Source: Geminicoccus harenae (GTDB taxonomy: Bacteria > Pseudomonadota > Alphaproteobacteria > Geminicoccales > Geminicoccaceae). From it: DNA of 60,087 nt. The first letter of the stretch is position 1, and every line of letters starts with the position of its first letter. The stretch covers positions 1 through 60,087 of the forward strand of contig NZ_JABGCL010000028.1 of NCBI RefSeq assembly GCF_019800005.1. The letters are read 5' to 3'. Both the position numbers and the translations under genes were made by a program. Below, one piece after another: positions 53,294 through 60,087 of this stretch. The notes below the pieces were generated by a model. The model was not told the origin of the DNA. It ran no database searches and worked only from the letters and a program-made list of their open reading frames with translations.

Positions 53294-54884
53294 TCAGCTC
53301 CGCCGTGTAGGGGTGGTGCGGTGGGGTGAAGACTTTCGACACCGGGCCGTAGTCGACCACCTTGCCCTGGTAGATCACCGCCACGTCGTCGGCGAAGCTG
53401 CGCACCAGGGCCAAATCGTGGCTGATGAACACCAGGGTCAGCTCGCGGTCTCGCTGGATGTCGCGCAGGAGCTGGACGACGCGGGCCTGCACCGAGACGT
53501 CGAGCGACGCGGTGGGCTCGTCGGCGATCACGATGTCCGGCTCGCTGGCAATCGCACGCGCGATCGCGATGCGCTGTTTCTGCCCGCCGGAGAGCTGGTA
53601 GGGATAGCGGTCGGCGAACTCGGGCGGGAGGCGGACCGCCGCCAGCAGCCGGTGGACTTCCCCCTTGATGTCGCCCCTGGCCTTGCGCAGCAGCTTGAGC
53701 GGCCGGCCGATGGCGTAGCCTACCGTGTGGCTGGGATTGAGGGTCGCGTCCGGGTTCTGGAACACCATCTGCAGCCGGGCCAGCACCTCCTTGGGCCTAG
53801 CGGTCACGCTGGCCGTGCTCAGCACATAGCCGTCGTCCAGCGCCACCTTGCCGTCCGGGGTGGTCTCGATGCCGAGCATGATCTTGGCGAAGGTCGACTT
53901 GCCGGAACCGCTCTCGCCGACGATCGCGAGCGTGCGGCCGCGGCTGGCGGCGAAGCTGACGTCGGACAGGGCCTGGACCCTGGTGCCGCCGCCCGATGCC
54001 AGCGCCAGGCCGCCACCCTGAATGTAGGTCTTGGACAGGTCGCTGACCTCGACCGCCGGCGGCCCGTCCGGGGCCGGCCGCTCAATGATGGGGTCGCTCA
54101 GCTTCGGGATGCTGCCGATCAGGCGGCGGGTATAGTCGTGCCGCGGCCGGGTGAATACGTCCGCGCAGGGGCCGGTCTCGACCAGCCGGCCGCGCAGCAT
54201 CACCCCCACCCGGTCGCAGACCGTGGCGACCGTGCCGAGGTCGTGGCTGATGAACAGCATGGCGAGACCCAGGCGCTGGCGCAGCTCGGCCAGGAGCTCG
54301 AGGATGCCGGCCTGTACCCGCACGTCCAGCGCCGTGGTGGGCTCGTCCAGGATCAGCAGCGAGGGGTTGCCCATCAGCGCCATGGCGATCACCACACGCT
54401 GCTGCTGGCCGCCCGAAATCTGGTGCGGGTAGCGCTTGCCGATCGTCTCGGGCTCGGGCAGGCGCACGGTCCGGAACGACTCGATCGCCTTGGCCCGCGC
54501 CGCCGCCTCGTCCATGCCCAGATGGAGCCTCGCCACCTCCATGAGCTGCCTTTCCAGCGGGATCACCGGGTTCAGGCTGCTCATCGGCTCCTGGTAGACC
54601 ATCGCCATCCGGCCGCCGCGCAGCCGGCGGATCTCGGCATGGCTCAGCGCGTAGAGGTCCTTGCCCTCGAACAGGATGCGCCCGCCGGCGAGCCGGCCAT
54701 TCTTGGGCAGGTAGCGCATCACCGCGAACGCCACGGTCGACTTGCCCGAGCCGCTCTCGCCCACCAGGCCCACGCTCTCGCCGGCATGGATCGCGAGGCT
54801 CACCTTCTCCACCGCCAGGCTCTCGCCCTGGCGGGTGCGATAGGCGATCGACACCTGCTCGAGTGCCAGGACCGGTTGGCTCAT
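53259..54884 (-). CDS. Peptide-type ABC transporter ATPase, two domains fused
   Basis: The 541-residue protein fuses two ABC domains of the Dpp/Opp/Gsi type. The first (residues about 5-260) has GESGSGKST, ISGGQQQRVVIAMAL and DEPTTALDV. The second (about 275-535) has GESGSGKST, LSGGQKQRIAIARAI and DEPTASLDV. Both are fully catalytic. No permease or binding-protein genes lie next to it, which is unusual for this family. The start was taken at the ATG at 54884 (MSQPVLALEQVSIAY). Confidence 0.93.
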   Translation of the reverse strand: MSQPVLALEQVSIAYRTRQGESLAVEKVSLAIHAGESVGLVGESGSGKSTVAFAVMRYLPKNGRLAGGRILFEGKDLYALSHAEIRRLRGGRMAMVYQEPMSSLNPVIPLERQLMEVARLHLGMDEAAARAKAIESFRTVRLPEPETIGKRYPHQISGGQQQRVVIAMALMGNPSLLILDEPTTALDVRVQAGILELLAELRQRLGLAMLFISHDLGTVATVCDRVGVMLRGRLVETGPCADVFTRPRHDYTRRLIGSIPKLSDPIIERPAPDGPPAVEVSDLSKTYIQGGGLALASGGGTRVQALSDVSFAASRGRTLAIVGESGSGKSTFAKIMLGIETTPDGKVALDDGYVLSTASVTARPKEVLARLQMVFQNPDATLNPSHTVGYAIGRPLKLLRKARGDIKGEVHRLLAAVRLPPEFADRYPYQLSGGQKQRIAIARAIASEPDIVIADEPTASLDVSVQARVVQLLRDIQRDRELTLVFISHDLALVRSFADDVAVIYQGKVVDYGPVSKVFTPPHHPYTAELISAVPQVPVAA

Positions 54885-55089
54885 CGGTAGGCGTTTCCCT
54901 TGCTGCTTGAAGTCGAGCTTAAGCCTCTTGCCAGCGGAAATGAAAGCGGGAGCACGGCTTGGTGCCGTACCGGCAGGAGGTGCTTGCAAGAACGCGATAT
55001 TGAGGGTCAAGAACGCGCGAAGGCCGGGCGTGCCGCGCCGCAGGGATCATGGGATCCTCTTGGGCCAGCCTTTCTTGGGGAAGCGAAGA

Positions 55090-56019
55090 TTGGCGTTGCT
55101 GTTCGTGAGCCATGTGGACGATCCGGAGCTCTGGCGGGCGGAACTGACCGGGCACGTGCCGGGCCTGGAGATGCGCGTCCATCCGGAGATCGGCGACCCG
55201 GCCGAGATCGACATGGCCCTGGTCTGGATGCCGCCCGAGGGCCTGCTGGCCTCCCTGCCGAACCTCCGCGCGATCTTCTCGCTGGGCGCCGGTGTCGACG
55301 CCATGCTGCGTGACCCGACCCTGCCGGCCCACGTGCCGCTCTGCCGCCTGGTCGATTCCTCGCTTACCGCCACGATGAGCGAGTACGTGCTCCTGCACGT
55401 CCTCAAATATCATCGCTACCAGGACCGCTATGCCCAGGACCAGCGGCACCAGCGCTGGCAGCTGCGCCTGCCGGGCCCGCCCGCCACTACAAGGGTCGGC
55501 ATCCTCGGCCTAGGCGTGCTCGGCAGTGACGCCGCCCGCGTGCTGGGGGGGCAAGGCTTCAGCCTGCGCGGCTGGTCGCGCACGCAAAAGAACCTGCCGG
55601 GCATCGCCTGCTTCAGCGGGGAAGCCGGGCTGGCCCCGTTCCTGGCGGAGACCGACATCCTGGTCTGCCTGCTGCCGCTCACGCCCGAGACGACCGGCAT
55701 CCTGAACCGCGACCTGTTCGCGCAGCTGCCGGACGGTGCCCGGCTGATCCATGCCGGCCGCGGCGCCCATCTGGTCGAGGCCGACCTGCTGGCGGTCCTG
55801 GAGAGCGGCAAGCTCGCCGGCGCCACGCTGGACGTGTTCAGCCAGGAGCCGCTGCCAGAGGGCCACCCGTTCTGGCGGCACGAGGCGATCGACGTGACCC
55901 CGCATGCCGCCAGCTACAGCCATCCCGAGGTCGGTGCCGCCGTGGTCGCGGACAATATCCGGCGCTTTCAGGCCGGCCAGGAGTTGCTGCATCTGGTAGA
56001 CCGGGCACGCGGCTACTGA
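55090..56019 (+). CDS. Glyoxylate/hydroxypyruvate reductase (GhrA-like)
   Basis: The 309-residue D-2-hydroxyacid dehydrogenase of the GhrA type reduces glyoxylate or hydroxypyruvate with NADPH. It has the Rossmann loop GILGLGVLGSDAARVL, the ligand-binding SLGAGVDAM, GRGAHLVEADLL, and the catalytic histidine in TPHAASYSHP. The TTG at 55090 is preceded by GGGGAAG, and MALLFVSH matches family N-termini. The open frame upstream to 54907 is not homologous. Confidence 0.92.
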   Translation: MALLFVSHVDDPELWRAELTGHVPGLEMRVHPEIGDPAEIDMALVWMPPEGLLASLPNLRAIFSLGAGVDAMLRDPTLPAHVPLCRLVDSSLTATMSEYVLLHVLKYHRYQDRYAQDQRHQRWQLRLPGPPATTRVGILGLGVLGSDAARVLGGQGFSLRGWSRTQKNLPGIACFSGEAGLAPFLAETDILVCLLPLTPETTGILNRDLFAQLPDGARLIHAGRGAHLVEADLLAVLESGKLAGATLDVFSQEPLPEGHPFWRHEAIDVTPHAASYSHPEVGAAVVADNIRRFQAGQELLHLVDRARGY

Positions 56020-56039
56020 GGCCGCCGGAGGGCCGGAAC

Positions 56040-56702
56040 ATGGCGTCCAGGATCGTCACCGTCGCGCAGAGCAAGGGCGGGGCCGGCAAGACCACGGTCG
56101 CGGTGCAGCTCGCCACGGTGATGCAGGCGACCGGGCTGGATGTCTGCGTGATCGACGTCGACCCGCAGGGCAGCCTCAGCCGCTGGTTCGAGGAGCGCCA
56201 GCGCCGCCGCGACGGCGCGGACCGGCTGGTGCTGGCCAAGACCGGCGGCTGGCGGCTGGGGGTCGAGCTCAGCCGGCTGGTGCGCGACTTCCCCTTCGTG
56301 GTGGTGGACACCCCGCCCCATGCCGACACCGACCTGAAGGCGGCGATCCGTGCGGCCACGCTGGTGCTGGTGCCCTGCCAGCCGAGCCCGCTGGATGTGT
56401 GGGCGAGCCGGCCGACGCTGGAGATCGCGCGGAGCGAGGGCCGGACGATCCGCTTCCTGATGAACCGGGTGCCGCCGCGCAGCCGCGCGATCGAGGAGGC
56501 GGGCACGGCGCTCGCCGAGCTGGGTGCGGTGCCGCTCGACGCGCAGCTGGGCAACCGGCAAAGCTATGTCGCGGCGATGGCGCGGGGGCTGGGCGTGATC
56601 GAGCACGAGCCGCGCGGCACGGCCGCCCAGGAGGTCTTGGCCCTGCGCGCCGAGATCGACCGGGTGAGCGGGCCGGAACTGGCCAAGGGGTCCGCCCAGT
56701 AG
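56040..56702 (+). CDS. ParA-like ATPase
   Basis: The 220-residue deviant-Walker ATPase has KGGAGKTT at residues 12-19, the DVDPQGS switch, and VVVDTPPHADTD. Small stand-alone members like this without a ParB neighbour may position a cargo such as a chemotaxis or carbon-body cluster, but nothing here identifies one. It lies 20 bases after ghrA and 37 bases before gshA, so the three may form an operon. Confidence 0.92.
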   Translation: MASRIVTVAQSKGGAGKTTVAVQLATVMQATGLDVCVIDVDPQGSLSRWFEERQRRRDGADRLVLAKTGGWRLGVELSRLVRDFPFVVVDTPPHADTDLKAAIRAATLVLVPCQPSPLDVWASRPTLEIARSEGRTIRFLMNRVPPRSRAIEEAGTALAELGAVPLDAQLGNRQSYVAAMARGLGVIEHEPRGTAAQEVLALRAEIDRVSGPELAKGSAQ

Positions 56703-56739
56703 GGCGGGCCCAGACGGATCTAGGAAAAGGAACGCACGC

Positions 56740-58107
56740 ATGTCGGCACCGCCCAGTGGCCAGGGGGCGCCCATCGATGGCAGGCACCAGCTGGTCGAGT
56801 GGATCGCGTCGGGCGAGAAGCCGGCCGAGGCCTGGCGGATCGGCACCGAGCACGAGAAGTTCGTGTTCCGCAAGGACGACCTGACGCCCGTACCCTATGA
56901 CGGCCCGGACGGGATCGCCGCGGTGCTGGACGGGCTTGCCGAGAAGTTCGGCTGGGAGCGGCTGGTCGAGGACGGCCGCGTGGTGGCGCTGACCCGCAAC
57001 GGCTGCAACATCACGCTGGAGCCGGGCGGCCAGTTCGAGCTGTCCGGGGCGCCGCTGCGCACCATCCACGAGACCTGCGGCGAGGTTACCGGCCATCTGG
57101 AGGAATGCCGCTCGGTGGCCGAGCCCCTGGGCCTCGGCATGCTCGGCATGGGCTTCCAGCCGCTCTGGCCGCGCGCGGCGATCCCGTGGATGCCCAAGGG
57201 CCGCTACGCGATCATGCGCCGCTACATGCAGAAGGTCGGTACGCTCGGCCTGGACATGATGCTGCGCACCTGCACGGTCCAGGTGAACCTGGACTATGCG
57301 TCCGAGGCGGACATGGTGAAGAAGCTGCGGGTGTCGATGGCGCTCCAGCCGATCGCGACCGCCCTGTTCGCCAACTCGCCCTTCTCCGAAGGCGAGCTCA
57401 ACGGCTTCCAGAGCTATCGGGCCCATGTCTGGACCGACACGGACGCGGACCGGACGGGAATCCCGGCCTTCGTGTTCGAGGACGGGATGGGCTACGAGCG
57501 CTGGGCCGACTACGTGCTCGATACGCCCATGTATTTCGTCTACCGCGACGGGCGCTATGTCGACGTGGCCGGGCGCTCGTTCCGCCGCTTCATGGAAGGC
57601 GGGCTGGACGAGCTGCCGGGCGAGCTTCCGACCATGAGCGACTGGTCGGACCATGTCACGACCCTGTTCCCCGAGGTGCGGGTCAAGCGGTATCTGGAGA
57701 TGCGCGGCGCCGATTGCGGTGCCTCGGACCAGCTCTGTGGGCTGCCGGCACTCTGGGTGGGCCTGCTTTATGACGGCACCGCCCTGGATGCCGCCCATGA
57801 CCTGATCCGCGGCTGGAGCATGGCCGAGCTCGAGGAACTGCGCCGGGTGGTGCCGGTGCAGGGGCTGAAGGCCCAGTTTCGCGGGCGCACCGTGCAGGAC
57901 CTGGCCAAGGAGGTGCTGGCGATCGCTGGCCAGGGGCTGAAGGCGCGCGGCCGGCTCGACTGGATCGGCACCAGCGAGGAGCAGTATCTGGCCGACCTGC
58001 GCGAGACTGCCGCCAGCGGCCGCACGCCCGCCGACCGCAAGCTCGAACTGTTCCGGGGCCGCTGGGGCGGCCGGGTCGAGCCGGTGTTCGCGGAATTCGC
58101 CTACTGA
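56740..58107 (+). CDS. gshA: Glutamate-cysteine ligase (alphaproteobacterial/plant type)
   Basis: The 455-residue enzyme makes gamma-glutamylcysteine, the first step of glutathione synthesis. It is the alphaproteobacterial/plant type, distinct from E. coli GshA. Family segments include GTEHEKFVF at the start of the fold, LEPGGQFELSGAP, MGFQPLWPRAAIPWMPKGRY and RTCTVQVNLDYASE. Length and order agree with the family. The stop is followed by the bidirectional hairpin at 58169. Confidence 0.96.
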   Translation: MSAPPSGQGAPIDGRHQLVEWIASGEKPAEAWRIGTEHEKFVFRKDDLTPVPYDGPDGIAAVLDGLAEKFGWERLVEDGRVVALTRNGCNITLEPGGQFELSGAPLRTIHETCGEVTGHLEECRSVAEPLGLGMLGMGFQPLWPRAAIPWMPKGRYAIMRRYMQKVGTLGLDMMLRTCTVQVNLDYASEADMVKKLRVSMALQPIATALFANSPFSEGELNGFQSYRAHVWTDTDADRTGIPAFVFEDGMGYERWADYVLDTPMYFVYRDGRYVDVAGRSFRRFMEGGLDELPGELPTMSDWSDHVTTLFPEVRVKRYLEMRGADCGASDQLCGLPALWVGLLYDGTALDAAHDLIRGWSMAELEELRRVVPVQGLKAQFRGRTVQDLAKEVLAIAGQGLKARGRLDWIGTSEEQYLADLRETAASGRTPADRKLELFRGRWGGRVEPVFAEFAY

Positions 58108-58168
58108 CCGGGGAGGGCCGGGGAGCGGGGCTTCCCGGCCTCCTTCCGGCTGGCCGCAGGACAAGCAA

Positions 58169-58196
58169 AAGCGGGCGGTCCTTCGACCGCCCGCTT
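58169..58196 (-). terminator. Intrinsic terminator of rpmF
   Basis: AAGCGGGCGGTC (58169-58180) pairs perfectly with GACCGCCCGCTT (58185-58196) across a 4-base loop. Read on the reverse strand, the stem is followed by TTTTGCTTG, an intrinsic terminator for rpmF. On the forward strand it may also terminate gshA. Confidence 0.85.
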
Positions 58197-58237
58197 CCTG
58201 CTCACCGCCACCGCCGGCCACGCGGCCGGCAGCAAGC

Positions 58238-58429
58238 TCAGCTCTCGGCGCTGTCCTTGGGCGTGATCACCTGGCGGCCGCGATACATGCCGGTCTTCAG
58301 GTCGACATGATGCGGGCGGCGATACTCGCCGGTCACCTTGTCCTCGATCACGGTCGGGACGTTGAGCGCCAGATGGGCGCGGCGCATGTCGCGGCGCGAC
58401 TTGGATACTTTTCGCTTCGGAACGGCCAT
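58238..58429 (-). CDS. rpmF: 50S ribosomal protein L32
   Basis: The 63-residue protein begins AVPKRKVSKSRRDMRRAH after the initiator, the invariant L32 start. The next segment LALNVPTVIEDKVTGEYRRP and C-terminal part are typical of alphaproteobacterial L32, which lacks the zinc cysteines of other groups. The ATG at 58429 was chosen over one three codons upstream. Confidence 0.97.
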   Translation of the reverse strand: MAVPKRKVSKSRRDMRRAHLALNVPTVIEDKVTGEYRRPHHVDLKTGMYRGRQVITPKDSAES

Positions 58430-58639
58430 GTTCGTCACCCTGGTACGAAGCGCCCGCCTGCGTTCGGGCGCGCAAAACTGCGACCGGGACGGCGGCCGAC
58501 CCGGGGGAGGCCGCTTGATAGAAGCATGGCCCCCGACAAGTCAACCCAAGTCCGGACCCAAAGCGGCTGCGGCCTTGCGCAGGCTCGGCCCGGGCCTAAG
58601 CTTTTGCCCGGTCTGCTTCACCTGCATGGATATCCGCTG

Positions 58640-59773
58640 ATGGCCCCCGCACCGATCCCGTTCGTCGACCTGGCCGCGCAGCGGAGGCGCTTGAGTGGGC
58701 GGATCGAGGCGGCGGTGCAGCGGGTGATCGAGAGCGGCGCCTATATCATGGGGCCGCAGGTGGCGGAGCTGGAGCAACGCCTGGCCGCCCATACCGGGGT
58801 CGCCCAGGTGGTGAGCTGTGCCAACGGCACCCAGGCGATCGAGCTGATCCTGCGCGCCTGGGAAATCGGGCGGGGGGACGCGGTGTTCGTTCCGGCCTTC
58901 ACCTTCGCCGCGACCGCGGAAGCGCCGGCCTGGCATGGCGCCACCCCGGTATTCTGCGATGTCGAGCCCGAGACCTTCAACCTGGACCCCGCCAGCCTGG
59001 AGGCGGCGATCGGCCATGCCGCCACGCTCGGGCTGAAGCCGAAGGCGGTGATCCCGGTCGACCTCTTCGGCGTGCCGGCCGACTACCGGGCGATCGGTGC
59101 CATCGCCCGGCAGCACGGGCTGCGCGTCCTGCAGGATGCGGCGCAAAGCTATGGGGCGAGCCGGGATGGCAGGCGGGCCGGTGCCCATGCCGATGCCGCG
59201 GCGACCAGCTTCTACCCGGCCAAGCCGCTCGGCTGCTACGGCGATGGCGGGGCGATGCTGACCGATGACGCGGATCTGGCCGCCCGGCTGCGTTCCCTGC
59301 GCTTCCACGGCATGGGCGGTGGTGGCCAGTACGACAATGTCCAGCTCGGCACCACCGGGCGGCTCGACACGATCCAGGCGGCGATCCTCCTGGAGAAGCT
59401 GGCGATCCTGGACCAGGAGCAGGCGGCCCGGCAGCGCGTGGCCGACCGCTACGGGGCGGCGCTGGGCAATCTCGCCATCACTCCGCGCACGCCCGAAGGC
59501 GTGGCCTCGGCCTGGGCGCAGTACACGCTGCGCCTGCCCGACCGCGACCGGGTCAAGGCCGAGCTGGCCGGCCACGGCATCCCGACCATGATCTATTATC
59601 CGAAGGCCCTGGCCGACCAGGCGGCGTTCGCGGGCAGCCCGGTGAGCCCCACCGGGATCCCCGTCAGCCGCCAGCTCACCGCCGAGGTCCTGGCCCTCCC
59701 GATCCATCCCTATCTCGAGCCTGCGGCCCAGGACCGGGTGATCGAGGCGCTGCGGCGGGCACTGGGCGCGTGA
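58640..59773 (+). CDS. DegT/DnrJ/EryC1/StrS-family aminotransferase
   Basis: The 377-residue PLP enzyme aminates a keto-sugar nucleotide or is a sensory homolog. It has PFVDLAAQRRRL at the start, the glycine-rich CANGTQAIELIL, the aspartate of QDAAQSYGA, and the catalytic lysine in FYPAKPLGCYGDGGA. Such enzymes supply amino sugars for surface polysaccharides. No other polysaccharide genes are nearby in the window. The start is the ATG at 58640. Confidence 0.93.
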   Translation: MAPAPIPFVDLAAQRRRLSGRIEAAVQRVIESGAYIMGPQVAELEQRLAAHTGVAQVVSCANGTQAIELILRAWEIGRGDAVFVPAFTFAATAEAPAWHGATPVFCDVEPETFNLDPASLEAAIGHAATLGLKPKAVIPVDLFGVPADYRAIGAIARQHGLRVLQDAAQSYGASRDGRRAGAHADAAATSFYPAKPLGCYGDGGAMLTDDADLAARLRSLRFHGMGGGGQYDNVQLGTTGRLDTIQAAILLEKLAILDQEQAARQRVADRYGAALGNLAITPRTPEGVASAWAQYTLRLPDRDRVKAELAGHGIPTMIYYPKALADQAAFAGSPVSPTGIPVSRQLTAEVLALPIHPYLEPAAQDRVIEALRRALGA

Positions 59774-59891
59774 GAAGCGAATAGTCGAAATTTTTCTCGC
59801 CCACGGCCTTTCCGCCGCCGGCCGCCACCCTATATCTGACAGGCCGGGGGCAAGCGAACGCCCGGGCGCCAGAAGGGATCGAAAAACCCTG
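59774..59891. other. Spacer between aminotransferase and rRNA-type promoter
   Basis: This 118-base stretch separates the aminotransferase stop from the promoter. A TATATC at 59831 has no good -35 partner. A short AT-rich block (TCGAAATTTTTCTCG) near 59788 may be an upstream element or a weak terminator. I see no gene. Confidence 0.5.
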
Positions 59892-59920
59892 TTGACGCCC
59901 ACGGAGGTTCCTTCTAGAAC
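59892..59920 (+). promoter_or_regulatory. Strong sigma70-type promoter, probably of an rRNA operon
   Basis: TTGACG (59892-59897), exactly 17 bases, TAGAAC (59915-59920), followed by a GC-rich discriminator (CCGGCCC). This is close to the alphaproteobacterial consensus and typical of rRNA promoters under growth control. Confidence 0.65.
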
Positions 59921-60087
59921 CCGGCCCACGCAGCCCGGCGGGGTGCTGGACGGCGGCGATGAGCTGCCGGCTGGTTCCAGGCGGTGCTGAGGGTTGGCCC
60001 AGCGGGGCTGATCTACTGTTGTTTGACATCGTTGGTTTAGTGGAGCGCTTGGAAAGAGCGTTTTTGGAGGGATGTGCGGGCGGCGTT
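59921..60087 (+). ncRNA. Probable rRNA operon leader, running off the right edge
   Basis: The sequence TTTGACATCGTTGG (from 60022) with the downstream GGAAAGAGCG (60051-60060) and GCGGGCGGC near the end resembles, from memory, the 16S rRNA leader of alphaproteobacteria (TTTGACA.TTGA...GAAAGAG.AACGTGGGCGGC). It is transcribed from the promoter at 59892. The 16S gene itself would lie just beyond the window. The TTGACA at 60023 has no -10 partner, so it is part of the leader. Confidence 0.55.

Noticed and set aside
60023..60028. Second TTGACA as a promoter -35
   Set aside because: No -10-like hexamer lies 16-18 bases downstream. The sequence fits the rRNA leader instead.

Overview
The window is GC-rich chromosomal DNA from an alphaproteobacterium. 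The clues are codon use that is almost all G or C at third positions, short intergenic spaces with frequent 4-base ATGA overlaps, GGAAC-N16-CGTT general-stress (EcfG-type) promoters, an alphaproteobacterial/plant-type glutamate-cysteine ligase, and an rRNA-operon-like leader at the right edge. A Rhodospirillales or Geminicoccales-like host is my guess, but the sequence alone does not settle it. I see no phage, complete insertion sequence, CRISPR array or tRNA gene.

Layout. 0.1-3.8 kb: an Nramp-fold transporter without the usual metal-binding motifs, a methyltransferase-like protein, an AhpD-like protein and a small membrane protein. 3.9-6.8 kb: a reverse-strand secreted cassette with a short Tat-signal protein, a 561-residue protein of unknown function and an RTX calcium-repeat protein. 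7.4-10 kb: cell-wall-type enzymes (BPSL0067-like and GH19-like) and a membrane protein. 10.2-13.8 kb: the most unusual locus. A Hedgehog-type (Hog/Hint) autoprocessing protein lies directly upstream of a serine-palmitoyltransferase-like enzyme and a eukaryote-like 3-ketosphinganine reductase. 14.2-17.9 kb: a three-subunit molybdenum hydroxylase. 18-24.6 kb: housekeeping genes (argJ, a Nudix hydrolase, a parvulin, secA) and an AEC transporter; a second AEC transporter follows secA.

26-34 kb: stress and repair genes. They include msrA, an HNH protein, two DUF2382/YsnF proteins behind a textbook EcfG promoter, a DsbA-like protein, a phosphoribosyltransferase, a TrmH-family methyltransferase, a coiled-coil membrane protein with a second probable EcfG site, and an orphan MNT nucleotidyltransferase. 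34.4-38 kb: a ribose-type ABC importer. 38.1-39.4 kb: a cobalt-type nitrile hydratase/thiocyanate hydrolase with its beta subunit split into two genes and a histidine-rich tail on the alpha subunit. 39.5-44.4 kb: a class III cyclase, an atypical SDR, and a TAXI-TRAP importer with its DUF1850 partner. 44.5-47.6 kb: an operon of an unknown protein, an SDR and a cytochrome P450, converging on a DUF6134-like protein. 47.8-54.9 kb: a Gfo/Idh oxidoreductase, PhoX, a TetR-EamA pair with a clear operator, and a two-domain peptide-type ABC ATPase. 55-59.8 kb: a GhrA-like reductase, a ParA-like ATPase, gshA, rpmF and a sugar aminotransferase. The last 200 bases hold a strong sigma70-type promoter and what looks like the leader of an rRNA operon running off the right edge.

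The main candidate for an undescribed system is 10.2-13.8 kb. A secreted, cysteine-rich precursor carrying a Hog-type thioester-forming domain is made next to enzymes that would produce a sphingoid base. A sphingoid base has both an amine and a hydroxyl that could resolve the thioester, which suggests a bacterial protein-lipidation module analogous to Hedgehog cholesteroylation. That link is an inference from gene order. The individual homologies are visible in the translated sequences.
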